Assembly (NCBI GenBank): GCA_022592445.1
Contig: JABYQR010000478.1
Coordinates: 1-28,930 of the forward strand
From: Cytidiella melzeri
Taxonomy: Eukaryota; Basidiomycota; Agaricomycetes; Polyporales; Irpicaceae
Length of the DNA: 28,930 nt
Direction: 5' to 3'
Shown here one piece after another: positions 1 through 10,824 of the stretch (positions are counted from its first letter, which is position 1; every line of letters begins with the position of its first letter). A program made the translations under genes and the position numbers. Under the pieces are notes generated by a model, which was given only the letters and a program-made list of their open reading frames with translations, was not told where the DNA came from and did no database searches.

Positions 1-33
1 TGCCGTGGGAACGTATGGTGTGCTATGGTGCGA

Positions 34-802
34 TGTTCTACAATGTTCCACAATGTTCCAGCACCTTCTATGATCATGTGACCAGTCTGGCACATGCACT
101 TGATCACATGCAGTAGCCATGTACCATCGATAAGATAAGATAAAGAAATTGAGAAGATAGGATAATGAAAATAAAAGGAAAAGAAAGGAAAAGTGTGCAT
201 GCTCGTTGTTAGAAGGCTATGAAAGTAGAGGAAAGAGTTGAGAGAGTAAGACTGAGAGAGATCACACAGTGGGAGTTGAGGATCAAAAGTGCGTATCGTT
301 GCATTGATCAGTGTAAGTCTTATATATGGTAACTACGGCGCTCGTACGTTGAGCGTCTAATTTAATGTAGTCAAACACTCGTGACATTAAACTTCTACTG
401 TACAATTGAGTCTGGTTATATAGTACTAGAAGTTGTAAGTCCGATAAGGCATGCGTGTATGGTCCGAGACAAGAGAGGATTAGATCAGGCAAATAATCGG
501 AGTTGGAGGAAATACGGAGAAAAAGTACAAAGGGATATCTACAACTGATGAAACCGGTGATAGCGAGCACAAGGTAAATCGGAGGAACATCGGTGTTGGA
601 CCGTGTGACGAGTTGAGGATGAGGCTGTGCAAGGATAAGGATGTTGGATGTCCGGTGCCGATCACGTGATCCGATCAGATCGTAATAGTACCTCCCCCTT
701 AAGGCCCGAACCCCTGAGGGCAATGCTTCTCCCGTCTTCATGATCGGAGATAGCGATAGGCGTATAAAAACTAAGGACTGACGGACAATGTGGATTTTGA
801 CA
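34..802 (-). repeat. Probable 3' LTR of the Ty3 element
   Basis: Read on the minus strand, a purine-rich tract ends directly at TGTCAAAATCC (outer base 802), the usual arrangement of polypurine tract followed by an LTR starting with TG. The far end is not certain. Three tandem TGTTC(C/T)A-like units lie at 34-60, and the LTR could end at one of them or outside the window. No second LTR is present for comparison, so the call rests on end sequence and position only. Confidence 0.4.
763..770 (+). promoter_or_regulatory. TATA box upstream of the antisense ORF
   Basis: TATAAAAA lies about 85 nt upstream of the ATG at 855. It sits inside the LTR-like segment and points to the plus strand, opposite to pol, so the LTR could supply an antisense promoter. 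This is inferred from sequence and spacing only. Confidence 0.35.
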
Positions 803-827
803 CTTCTCACCCTAACTCCTACTACCC
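803..827 (-). other. Candidate polypurine tract of the Ty3 element
   Basis: On the minus strand this stretch is almost pure purine (core GGAGTTAGGGTGAGAAG) and abuts the TG that starts the LTR. That is where plus-strand DNA synthesis is primed in LTR retrotransposons. Confidence 0.4.
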
Positions 828-854
828 AACAGAACGACTTGCACATTATCGGAA

Positions 855-1855
855 ATGTCTGCCCCTGCTGGTAAGTCATAATCGGAATCAGCTTTATTCG
901 CTGACTTCATTTCTGTTGTCAGAAACTACTGCCCAGAGAGTCAAGCGTCTTCGTTGGCAACGCGAGGAGGCTCAACAGCGATTCGCCGCGGAGCAGCAGC
1001 GATTGCAGGACGAGGAGGCCGAACTGGAGGCGGAGATGCGGCTGAGGCGAAGAAAGTGGCAGAGGCAGCAAAGGGGAAGTCGAAGGCCAAGCCCAAGCAG
1101 AAGGCGGCGTCAGTCGCGTCGGGATCGGGGGCCGACCCTATGGTCGCGGTGACGGAGGCCGCAAAGGCGGTCACCCTGGGGAAGCAGAAAGGAAAGGCAA
1201 AGGCAAAATCGGCGCCAACCATCGCGGACTTGGACCTGTCGGGCGAGGAGAAAGATGGGGGTGATGTGGAGATGGTTGATGCCTCCATCCCAGAGGGCAT
1301 GGCGGTCGGAAACGACTGCGATTGGTGCGCCAGGATCGGCACCCAGTGCCTGTGGAAGGTGAACGGTTGGGGGTCCTCGTGCGCGAAGTGCTTGAAAAAC
1401 AAGCAGAAGTGCGAGATGGGTGGAGTGAAGGTGAAGACGGTGTGGCAGCTGTCTGAGGCGCCATCGGGGTCGGTGAATTGGCTTGTCGCACCCCCAATTG
1501 CGAAGGCGGCGTCAGGAACTCCGAGGCCTCGTCGTCGAAGAAGAGGAAGGGGTCCGAGGCGAGTAGCCGGCCGAATAAGATGAAGAAGTACAAGGCGAAG
1601 GTCTTCTTGCACAAGGGCAAGAAACATCGGGAGTTGGTGGAGCACGCCGATGAGCCTGAGTCGTCCGAGGCGACCGATTCGGAGTCCGAGCTCAGGGAGC
1701 TCAACCGCAACATCGAGGTACTCCAGGACCTTGTCCGGGAGTTAATTGACGTGACTCGGAGGAACTTTGTCCTCTGGCAGGAGTGGATGGGGCAGGAGGA
1801 TGGGTCGGACTCGGAGATCTCGGTCGTCGAGGGGAAGAAGAAGGCAAAGAAGTAG
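855..1855 (+). pseudogene. Antisense Zn2Cys6/coiled-coil ORF of the Ty3 element, frameshifted
   Basis: Exon 1 starts at the ATG at 855 and ends at 870. A canonical intron (GTAAGT ... TCAG, 871-922) follows, and then a long exon that is open only if the frame is changed twice, near 1030-1100 and near 1500-1560. The pieces read in order as an Arg/Gln/Glu-rich coiled coil; a Lys/Ala-rich linker; a cysteine cluster (about 1315-1410) with spacing C-x2-C-x6-C-x10-C-x2-C-x6-C, which fits the fungal Zn2Cys6 pattern; a basic KKRK stretch; and a C-terminal acidic/leucine-rich segment ending in a Lys-rich tail at the TAG at 1853-1855. It converges on the integrase gene with a 127-nt gap. I infer a DNA- or RNA-binding accessory protein carried antisense by the retroelement. 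The frameshifts make this copy dead unless they are sequencing errors. Confidence 0.6.
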
Positions 1856-1982
1856 ATAATACTTTCTTTGTATTTGTTGTAAAATATAGTTTTCTTTTTC
1901 TTGTTGTCTTGAAGTGTGAGAGCAAATCGGACTCGGAGAAATTCGGAGATAAAAATAAGATGGGATATGTTGAACAAATGAA

Positions 1983-3077
1983 TTACAATGATAAAGGACC
2001 AGGCTTCTTTGGGTATTGCAAGTGGAACTCGGCAACGGCTTCAGGGGCTCGGTCAAGTTCGGTTGCGAGTACCCAAGATGTTTCTTCATCGGTTCCTTTG
2101 TAACCCGACCACCGAACTAGGTAGAGGATTGGACAAGCTCGGCGTCGGCGGTCAAGTTTCGAGTCGAGGACTTCTGCGATCTCATACTCAATTTTGCCGT
2201 CAATCTCAATCGGAGGTGGTGGGGAAGGAACGCGATTCGGGATCTTGCTAGGAGTGTATGGTTCGAGCATGGAAACATGGTAAACGGGGTGAACGGCTCG
2301 CATAGCATCGGGAAGTCGGAGGGTAAAGGATTGCGGTCCTACGCGTCCTATGATTTCGAATGGGCCGAAGTATTTCTCGGTAAGCTTCTTGGACGGACGA
2401 GTGGTATTGAAGTACTTGGCTTTAACGAAAACCTGATCACCGATGTCCCAGGTTGGCGGTGGTGTACGAACGGCATTGGCGGGACCTTGGTATCGGAGTT
2501 GGGCTTCGCGCATATTTTCTTTCAGGTGTTCGTGCAAGTCCTCGAGGTTTACTGCGAGTTCATGGGCGCGAGAGGAAGCGAGACTGCGTTCGGGGTAGAT
2601 GGTGAGGTTTGGGTGATAGCCTTTATTGGCGAAGAACGGAGATATGCCTGTAGTGGCACTGGGGACATTATTGAATGCAAACTCGGCAAGCGGGAGCAAG
2701 CCCAACCAGTTGTCTTGCTGGTAGTTGCAGTACGCTTGGAGGTATTGTTCCAGGGTCTGGTTCGTCCGTTCGGTCTGTCCATCGGCTTTGGGATGGTAAC
2801 CGGAAGTGAAGTGTAGGTTCATATCCAGTGCCTGTCCCAAGGCTTTGAATCGCGAAACAAACTGGGTACCCCGATCGGAGGTACAGTGGGATGGAACTCC
2901 GTGCTTGGAGAAGACGTGAAGGACAAACAGTTTAGCAAGACCTGGAGAGTCGATAGTATCATAGGTGGGAATGAATATGCCTTGCTTGCTGAGGTGGTCT
3001 ACAATGACGAGTATGGCAGTGACTAGCGTTAGCAGGGCCGGCAAGCGGCCAGTACAATTCCTGAAGACTTTATGCAT
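1983..3077 (-). pseudogene. Ty3 chromovirus integrase-chromodomain fragment
   Basis: This 364-codon open frame is the C-terminal part of a chromovirus pol. It contains the integrase core from 'VDHLSKQGIF' onward, with the second catalytic Asp in 'TSDRGTQF' (about residue 69) and the catalytic Glu in 'GQTERTNQ' (about 103). A GPF/Y-like module follows ('KYFGPFEIIGRVG', about 240) with the 'HPVYHVSMLEPY' motif. A chromodomain comes last (about 300-355), with 'YLVRWSGY' and 'SWVLATEL' preserved. The first Asp of the DDE triad and everything upstream are missing, and the first dozen residues are not integrase-like, so the nominal ATG is not the original start. In intact relatives the chromodomain steers integration towards modified histones. 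The frame has no internal stop, so truncation is the main lesion. Confidence 0.85.
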
Positions 3078-4922
3078 TTCTCACAATATCATCAATATCA
3101 ATGAATTTGAAATCTTACACAGGTATCTTAAGCATCACAACATGTATAAATTGCTACAGTAATAGTCAAACTGTGTTTTTCTGTTGCCAAAATGTTTCAG
3201 TTTACATCACTCATAATTCTGTCATATTCAGTATGTCTACCTGTACTTATACCCTTGTGAAACCACAGATCTCTGTTATCACTTACTATACAGGATGTGT
3301 AGTGATTTTTTCCATAGTAAATAATGCCACGCAGTTTGTAATCATATCCGCTAACGTTCATGACATGTTGAAATCTGAAAACCAGCTCTTGCTCTTATTG
3401 TTGGGTAAGTGCCTCGCCGGTGCAACTCACACTACGCAGAATTTCCCGGACTATACAGTTGATCGGGAATTCAATCTAGAAGTACCTACATCATGTATCT
3501 AAAACTTGTCTTCTCTTCAATCAAGTGGTTTACCTTGTCTTGCACGTGCCCAATCCTCACTCCAATAGCGCTATACACATTGCAATAAACGGCAGTGCAT
3601 GATCAAATTTTTATATGTTCTCCATTATGCTGTGAAAGTCACTGCATTTTCTTAGACTTTGCTCTCAATAGAGCTGTCATCCATGCAGAAGTAGTTGGGG
3701 CATTACACATTTCTGCTTGATTTGCTTTATCTCTCCATGCAGACTTTGTACATTGCCACATTAGAGAGTTGAAAAATAAGCTGGAAGATATATCTTCCTC
3801 ACATAATATGCAGTATACAGTTTTGACAATATGGCTAACATCAGGTTTGTGTAGGAATTCACATAATTCTCTAACATTATTGCCTGTTGTACTGATTGAG
3901 CACATACTTGGATCTTTCCGATAGAATTCTGTCGAGATCAAATTCAAACTCACTAGAAATGGGAGCAACAGGCCCAAAGCTCACTCATGTTCCTTCCAAG
4001 GTAGTTGTGTCCCATCTACGCTGCTAAACCTCTGCCAGGTGTCTTTTCCCATCGAGATCGACAGTGTTTCACTGTCAAAGCACCACGAATCGTCGTCATG
4101 AGGTCCAGGAAGGCCCACGGCTACCACCGACCTAGTAGCCGCACCTCAAATAAGCAATCCACCAACGTCAATCGTGCTGACACCCACCTATCGACCTCCT
4201 CCCCAGCATCGGTTTCAAAGCGGTACGCCAGAGCATACTGTATAAAATCTGGCAGGCTCCATTGGCATCAACGGTATGTTGTGGTCAACTGATTCAGTCT
4301 TGCTTGGAGGTCCGAGTTGGTTAGCAGCGGGAACACAATGTCTATCTTCCGTTTTTAGTGAGAAGGAGTCAAAGCAAGTGGGAGTCCACAGTCGGACATA
4401 CCTGCTGTGTGAATGGACGCGTCGAGACCAGCTTGTTGATGACATTTGTCTCTGAACGCGGCGAGGCAAAAGTTCCTGTAGTGTATAAAACCCTCTTGGG
4501 AGTTGGGACAGGTACTTTCATACGGTAACAGTAGGGTTCAGTATGGCGCGTGCCCGGTGTAAGAATCGAGCTGTAGGTGGTAGTACCTAGTACAGGGAGT
4601 GTGTCCGAGTTCGAACTGTGAGGGCACGAATTGAAAGTATGCATGGGGGTGACTGTAGCTTTCCAAGGTGCACTGAATCTTGGCGGAGCGTGCGGAACTC
4701 GGATGTGTGTCCTTGTAGGTCCACCATCGAACCATCAATTCTGTTTCACGACCTACCATGACTCTGCTATAGGACTTGTCTCGCGCGATTTCGCCTCTCT
4801 CTCGTCGTTCTCCTTCTCGTATCTATATCCGACTCTATATGCTGTAATTGCGCTGCTGACACCTCTCAGCCTCAGTCACAACAGCGTATTACCCTTGAGC
4901 CGGATCGTTGCCTGGACACACA
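3078..4922. other. AT-rich region with no assignable gene
   Basis: Between the retroelement fragment and the pantothenate synthetase relic the sequence becomes clearly AT-richer, at least over 3080-4000. Open frames are short and match nothing I recognise. The longest candidate on the minus strand (3639-3977, 112 codons) has plausible amino-acid content, but a second frame beside it also looks partly coding, as in a decayed gene. A TATAAAA sequence is present near 4483 without a matching gene. I assign no function. Confidence 0.5.
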
Positions 4923-6078
4923 ATGTCCACTCAAGCAGACAACATCCAGGTTCTCGAGTCCATCATGGCTTACAGGGAGTGGAGGCGAAAGGCATACAAG
5001 GAAAGAAGTTTGTCGGGTTTGTGGCAACGATGAGGACATGTTCACTTGGTACGAAGAGCTTAATACTTTGTACCGTACGCCCCTCTAATGTTTCTCTTGC
5101 AAACGTTTGTAAGTCACTAGAGAGCAACAACCTCACTGTTGTCTCCATCTTTGTCAACCTCGCCCAATTCCCCCCACCCAAAGACCTTTCAACCTACCCC
5201 TGCACACTCCCGCACAACCTCGCCATCCTACGTTCCCTCTCCGTCCCCGCACTTGCACCTGTCTCCCAGTCCGGCCTTCCCATCACCTGCACTCTCACTG
5301 CCGTCCTCCCCCTCTCTGTCCGCGACATGTACCCCTCTGGCATCTCGCAAGACGTCTCCACCCAACAGGGCACCTTTGTCGAAGTCAAAGGGTTCAGTCA
5401 CTAGATGGAGGGCACGACCCGTCCGACGTTCTTCAGAGGCGTCGCGACGATCGTCACAAAACCTTTCAACACCATCGAGCCCACCCGCACATACTTTGGA
5501 CAGAAAGACATCCAACAAGCTCTACTCCTGCACAGACTCACCCGCGACCTGCTCATGTCGCATCCGACACCTGATAATTTGTTCATCGTGCCCACAACTC
5601 GGTGCGTTTCCTTTCTGCCTTTGTGATTTCCTTCCAACAACCTATTCTAACAACAATCCAGTGACACGGTAACACACCTGGCGCTATCCTCCCGAAATGC
5701 GTACCTCACCCCGCACAAACGCACCCACGCCGCGCCCACACTGTATGCTGCACTCCAAACCGCCCGCGCCGCCTGGTTGTCCGACTCCTGACACACCAAA
5801 CGCGAGTGCGTGTCCCTCGCGCTGGAGTTGGTGGAGAAGCAAAGGGCGAAGGGGGAGGAGATCACGTTGGATTACCTAGAGATGAACAACCCGGAGACGT
5901 TGACGCGCTCGACGACGGTCTGGATTGCGCGCGTTGGGAGGAGGAGGGGAAAGGGAAGAAGCCTGGAAGACCGGTGATTTTAAGCGGGGCGATGTGGGTG
6001 GGGAAGACGAGGACGAGATTGATCGATAATTTGGTGCTGGGGGATGCTACGTCTTTGGGTATTTTGGCCAGTACGTAG
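4923..6078 (+). pseudogene. Pantothenate synthetase (pantoate-beta-alanine ligase) pseudogene
   Basis: The pieces match fungal PanC/Pan6, which joins pantoate and beta-alanine using ATP in vitamin B5/CoA synthesis. Recognisable blocks in order are 'YREWRRKAYKER' (near 4968), 'VVSIFVN' followed by 'AQF', 'MYPSGISQD', 'FVEVKGFSH', 'TRPTFFRGVATIVTK', 'YFGQKDIQQ', 'LALSSRNAYL' and 'GAMWVGKTRTRLIDNLV'. The gene is broken by a frameshift near 5005, a TAG at 5402-5404 where the family has a short polar residue (probably CAG to TAG), a TGA at 5789-5791, and a frameshift between about 5895 and 5974. The ATP-binding segment that should read like PTMGxLHxGH is degraded (both His lost), and the conserved NP before QF reads NL. 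One canonical intron survives (5602-5661), so the relic comes from a genomic copy and not from a processed transcript. It ends tail to tail with the HMG-CoA synthase relic. Confidence 0.88.
5602..5661 (+). other. Preserved intron in the pantothenate synthetase relic
   Basis: Donor GTGCGT, a TCTAAC branch-like site near 5645 and acceptor CAG. Removing it joins an Arg codon across the boundary and connects the 'IVPTTR' block to 'DTVTHLALSSRN' in one frame. Confidence 0.8.
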
Positions 6079-6372
6079 GACCTAGCTACAGTCCATGATA
6101 CCCACTATGCATCAAATGGTAAACGGGTTCATGCCAAGGTTCAGTTCATATGCGGTTTTTCTTAACGCTCAGAGTGGACACTCAATGATGAAATCGCAAT
6201 TGGACTATTGATTATTCAACCGGAAACTAAAACCTCTAAGACAAAAAGACGGAGAAGATATGCTACGAGTACAAAAAAGCGAGTTGTGTATGTGGAATGC
6301 CAGTCTGAATGCAACGGAGAGAGAAAAACCATGATGAAGCGAAGTACAACTATTTAGATCAAGGGAGAGCCC

Positions 6373-7590
6373 TTACACCGTTGTTGTCGTCTCCTTCGGC
6401 TTGCACAAGTACTGTCTCCTATACTTCCCATCCACATGCTCGAGATAGTACCCACCCGGCCAAATCTCTCCACCAATACCTCCGGAGTCCATGTCTTTGA
6501 CAGATGATGGTGCTCCCTAAACTTTAGCGCGTCAACATACTCCTGGCACGGGACGACCTTCATCTTCCCCAACCTCTCCACCAAATCAAGCTCGCGCCTG
6601 ATCCGAGACGTGTCGCCCTTGACTTTGATGGTAAAGAAGCTAGAGGCGAGGCCACTGCCGTACGCAAACATGCTGATGCGTTTCCCAAGGAACTCCGCAG
6701 GTTCGACGCTCGACACGAGCGAGGCAAGTCCGCCGTAGAGCGATGCAGTGTACATGTTCCCGCACCGTCTCAAGCACTTCATCCCGAGCTCGATGTGCAA
6801 ATCGAATTGGGGCTTGGCGAGGCCAATGAAGGTCTTTTCAAGGGACTTGTCGAGCAGGGATTCTTTATAATCTTGGGAAAGGACGGCGGAGGGGTTGGGG
6901 ACGGAGGCGTATTTGGGCTGAGTGGGGTTGGAGATAAAGTCGTTCCAGACGAGACGGCCATGCGCCTTTTGCACCATTTTGCCGTAGGGGCTGTGGAATA
7001 CGGGGTAGTCGACGTCGTCAAGGGAAAAGACGGGAGCGTCGCTGCTGGCTTTCTTTGCCCTGAGCGCGTGCTTCTTCTTGTAGGTGGTGTAGGCGGCGTC
7101 AACGGCAGAGGTGTAGGAGGTGATGGAGTGCGGGCCGTTGACTTCTGGGTACTCAGAGTCGAGCTTGGGCTTGTAGAAATTGTAGGCGTAGACCATATGT
7201 GTTCCGTGTACAGCTGATGTTCATTTCTGAGGTTAATCAAGGTGTGTGCGAAAGGAAAAGAAACTTACGTTCGAGAATGAGAGGTGCATTTGGGCCGATG
7301 AGCATTGCGCAGGCACCAGCACCACCAGACGGCCTCCCTGGGCCCTCAGTGTAGATGGCAATGTTACCGCAGACAACGAGCACGTTACGGCCGTCCCAGG
7401 AGGAGGATTCGACCCAGTTAACGGTGTTGAAAAGGGCGGCAGTGGAGCCGTAGCAGGCGTTCTTCGAGTCAACACCCTCAATGTCAGTGTTGCCGTGCGA
7501 GGCAAAGAGATCCATGAGGAAGGTCTTGGAAGCCTTTGAGAGGTCAACGTTCAATGGCGGTCTCGGTGCCTACGTCGAAGCTTCCTTGTC
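6373..7590 (-). pseudogene. Hydroxymethylglutaryl-CoA synthase pseudogene, 5'-truncated
   Basis: The minus strand encodes most of HMG-CoA synthase, which condenses acetyl-CoA and acetoacetyl-CoA in the mevalonate/ergosterol pathway. Visible blocks are 'VGTET' (catalytic Glu), '[14 protein letters not shown]', '[11 protein letters not shown]' (catalytic Cys), '[11 protein letters not shown]', 'FHSPYGKMVQ' (catalytic His), 'GNMYTASLYGGLASL', 'RISMFAYGSGLASS' and a C-terminal 'PGGYYLEHVDGKYRRQY' block. The first ~80 residues of the family are missing beyond about 7590. A short insertion near 7545 breaks the frame between 'VGTETAIER' and 'SKASK', and another frameshift near 6500 separates 'KFREHHH' from the C-terminal block, whose own frame ends at the TAA at 6373-6375. 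One intron (7214-7268) is intact. All three catalytic codons survive, which suggests that truncation and small indels killed the gene. Confidence 0.88.
7214..7268 (-). other. Preserved intron in the HMG-CoA synthase relic
   Basis: Donor GTAAGT (from 7268 downward), acceptor CAG (7216-7214), 55 nt. Splicing joins '...APLILE' to 'PVHGTHMVYAYNFYKP', which matches the family across the boundary. Confidence 0.85.
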
Positions 7591-7663
7591 GGAACACCAC
7601 AATTTTGTGGTACCACAGTTCGCGGGCACTGCAATGAGCAACTCGGTGCTGACAGGCAAGAGC

Positions 7664-7723
7664 TTACGTCCTCTTTTGAACAAGACGCGCAGAAACGCGC
7701 GTCTTGTTCAAAAGAGGACGTAA
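7664..7723. repeat. Perfect 27-bp inverted repeat (hairpin, 6-nt loop)
   Basis: Left arm 7664-7690 and right arm 7697-7723 are exact reverse complements, with loop AGAAAC at 7691-7696. The stem holds the CTCTTTTGAACAAGACGCGC-type sequence and lies about 75 bp beyond the point where HMG-CoA synthase homology stops. No gene context explains it. Confidence 0.95.
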
Positions 7724-7768
7724 AGGTGATTACGTGCGCTCCGAGGTCAATGGGGTGAGTGGACAACA

Positions 7769-8221
7769 ATGATGGACACAACTTACTGTGTTTCGGTGCT
7801 CTCTGCATCACCCACCCCTCTACCAACATTATCTCGTTGTTCTACAATTGCTGTGTCAGTGGTACTGCTGACCCCACTGTTGTCGTTGGGACTTAGCTTC
7901 AACGAGTCGCTCTCTGATGCGCAATGCCAATATCTCAACTCGGGGGACTGCTTGATGCCCCCGCCGCTCCCAAATCAGCCAAAAGCACATCCGCTCACCC
8001 ATCTAACAAATACCACACAGAACTTGACAGGGCTTGTCCACGCTCAAATGGAGGATATCAAGGTGCAGATGGAGCTGATGAGAAAATGGGAGGAGAGGGA
8101 CAAAGCACCAGCTTCCATGCTTGTCAGACAAGGATTCGCAACTGTCTTTGCAGGTGAGTACCCTAGTGTGTTATGCAGTGTCCCGGCCCGATGCGGCGGC
8201 AGCCGCTTGGAAACTATGTGA
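7769..8221 (+). CDS. Short unidentified ORF (150 codons), doubtful
   Basis: The frame is open from ATG to the TGA at 8219-8221. Residues about 10-50 are hydrophobic, like a signal or membrane segment ('VVLLTPLLSLGL'), and residues about 90-125 are charged and helix-like ('AQMEDIKVQMELMRKWEERD'). A GTGAGT donor-like site follows that helix near 8154, so a spliced gene is possible. No family is recognised, and the region between the HMG-CoA synthase relic and family copy 1 may simply be non-coding. Confidence 0.2.
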   Translation: MMDTTYCVSVLSASPTPLPTLSRCSTIAVSVVLLTPLLSLGLSFNESLSDAQCQYLNSGDCLMPPPLPNQPKAHPLTHLTNTTQNLTGLVHAQMEDIKVQMELMRKWEERDKAPASMLVRQGFATVFAGEYPSVLCSVPARCGGSRLETM

Positions 8222-9714
8222 TAGGTACAAACCAGATAGCCAAAAATCATGTGATAACCTGCAAGAAAAAGATCAGCGGGGTTCCAAACGGAGTCTGCGC
8301 AACTTTTATCAGTACATTGACTGTATATCCCCAATGTTGGGTTCAACCAAGAAGATTTTTATGTCTGTGTGTTGCTGAAGGGCAGGACTATCTGATGATG
8401 TAAAATTTGTGTCTATTCATGTACATGTGTTCAATACAAAAAACAAAAACAGAGTTTTGATGGGAGATTCAGCTCATCACACGCATTTGTAGAGTGAATA
8501 ACAAAGCAAATGAAACACCATCAAATCATTACACCACACTGTTACAAAATTTGTTACCACATGTATTAGCCCATCAAATTCCCACAGTTTGGGGGACAAA
8601 AAGGTCACATCTGAAAAAGCATCAATGCGCTGGCGCGAACTGGAACGATTCATCTTCATTCTTCAGGAATCGTAAATGTTTTGAAGTTGACATACACGGG
8701 ACATGTATTGCCTAAACATTGGTTGGACTCATTGCAACATAGGAAGCTGGTTTCCGAACATGAGGCACGCATGTTGCGCAGGTCTACAATTTGCCTGGTC
8801 GGCGACGAGGCTGACCAGTCAACCACTGATAGATTGGGGCTTGTCGTTGAGGTCTCCGTCGGAGCAATGGGGTCAACAATTGAGAACCTCAAGGATTTCA
8901 TAAACCACTTTCAATTGCCTGTCTGGCTATACTTCGGACCATGCCCAGCAGTTTCTGAGAACCCTTGGTCTACCAAGTATCTGCCCTCAGCAGTTGAGTT
9001 GGAAGCCTCACTTCGACAGCCTGCAGCGCGGTTCGCTAGTGATGAATGAGACAAAGAAGTCGCAGAGGCTCGTGATGTTGTAGGCGTGGTGTCCTTGGGT
9101 GGCACCTCGCCGTCTTCAGCAACATCCTCGTCTTCTGCTTGGGGCTCACTTGACACTTATTGGCTGTCCTCAGTTGAAGCCACAACCATTTCCATGTGCC
9201 CCCTGCCACCTCGTCGCAAGTGAGCAACGTGACACGCCTACCTGGCCCTCTTTATGTTGCCACGCGAGGGCAAAGTTCGACCACTGGTCAGGCACCGGGT
9301 GAAACACCCCAGCAGTTCTTTGCGAGGAGAGAGAAGGTTAGTTCAGTGAAACTCGCCCAAATGAATCCGGCGCAGAAGGCTCATGTGCAAGCAAGGGAGG
9401 TACTGCATGCCAATCTCGAGCTCCCAAACAAGAGCCACAACTGCCAAGTCTTCAGATGGGAAGAGTCAGATGACAGTAGCGGCGCCTGGAACAGAGTTCT
9501 TGTTGGAAAGCCTCGCTGGCGCAACTTGTGGGCCAACACTGCTCGGTCGCAACGCAGGTACAATGCGGTGTTCAACAAATTCAACATTTGGGAGGACCCA
9601 TCTGCTACGACCGAGGATCAGGAATTGGTGGATAGTTGGGGCTACTTTGACAACGCACCGCGATCACAGAATCTGCGCATGGCTGCGAGTCCTCAGGCTG
9701 AGACATTGCCTGAG

Positions 9715-9840
9715 TTGCCTTCTCGCTCTCCTCCTTGTCGCCCTTGCTCTCCTCCTCGTCGTTCTCACTCTTCTCCTCATCGCCCTCGCTCTTCTCCTCG
9801 TTGTTCTTGCTCTCCTCCTTGTCGCCCTCGCTCTCCTTGA
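9715..9840 (+). repeat. Ser/Pro/Arg low-complexity repeat in family copy 1
   Basis: Imperfect 15-bp units rich in CTCCTC/CGCCCT encode a run of SP(P/H/R)(R/C)-type pentads. Copy 2 has a different repeat (21 bp) at the equivalent place, so this segment evolves by repeat turnover while the flanks stay alignable. Confidence 0.7.
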
Positions 9841-10824
9841 CGTTGTTCTCGCTCTTCTCAACGTCAACCTCGCACCCCTCCCCTGGCTCCACAGCCGATT
9901 GCTTTCACCAGTGGAAGTACATCCTCATCCAGTCAAATGCCCCAGTCTGGTGCACCTGAGTTGTTTCAGAGGAAAGGGATTGCATTCAACAAGGCTCTGA
10001 GCTATTGCTACGGCATATTCACATCTGCAGCAGTGACGGTCAACGTGGATGAAGAGGCAACGTTGCAAGAAAAAGAGATCTACAAGTTCATGGGGGTCAT
10101 CAACGAAAAGGTTGGTCCTGGGTATTGCATGCCAATGTGTGAACTCTTTTGATACCTCGAGGCCAATCCGAGCAACTTTGTAATGCTGCCACCCACCCTC
10201 ACAGATCTTGTAACTGGTACTGCCCTAGGACATCCGCTGCACCGTTGGAATGACCTGATTGTTCGGACTGTACTGGACAACGAGCAACACCATTGGTACT
10301 TTGTTTACGCTTGGGGTCCACAGGCCAACAATGTGTCATTCTCCCTTTGCCTCACCGACCCTGTCACCGTGAACCACCTCCTACGATCCGGGGTTGGTCT
10401 CTCGTTGGATGATGTGACTGGCGCATTGCTCAGATGGGGAGCGCCCTTCAAAACACTGCAGTCAATCGCGGACCCAACGGTACTTCAGCCAACTCCCCCG
10501 ATGCCCTCTTATTTCAACCTGGTACCGTTAGGGCTCGGACTCATCGAGCATTGTCACAAGTTCACAATTGCAGACTATGAGGACTATCTCGAATATCGAG
10601 AGGAGGTCATCAAAAGTGTCAGGGTTGCGCTGCCTTGTTACAGGGCGGCTTGCTGTGGCAACTGGCCCGTAACGCCTATGCAGACGATTCAGCGGTATAC
10701 AACGGTCCGAGTGGGTTCGAAACACGGAGTAACCATTGTAGACTAGACGGCTTGGACTATGTGGACAATGAATTATCGCCACATCAAGAAGATGTGATCT
10801 GCGGAGTGTACAGGGTCATGCTGG

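Larger units (their letters stand above)
1..3077 (-). mobile_element. Ty3/gypsy chromovirus remnant (3' part)
   Basis: This is the 3' portion of a chromovirus read on the minus strand: integrase core, chromodomain, stop, an antisense ORF, a polypurine tract and an LTR-like segment running to the window edge. Gag, protease, reverse transcriptase, RNase H and the start of integrase are absent; homology stops near 3050-3077, where AT-rich unrelated sequence begins. The element cannot be autonomous. The left boundary is unknown because the window begins inside or close to the LTR. Confidence 0.75.

Noticed and set aside
283..879. 198-codon open frame on the minus strand in the LTR-like segment
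   Set aside because: It lies across the presumed LTR and the antisense ORF's promoter, has no family signal, and its composition is not protein-like.
941..1977. Long minus-strand open frames opposite the Zn2Cys6 ORF
   Set aside because: They are shadows of the GC-rich coding strand; only the plus-strand reading gives an intron, coiled coil and cysteine pattern.
2277..2816. 179-codon plus-strand frame
   Set aside because: Antisense shadow of the integrase-chromodomain frame.
3639..3977. 112-codon minus-strand ORF
   Set aside because: Plausible composition but no recognisable family, and a second frame beside it looks equally coding-like; not enough support for a gene.
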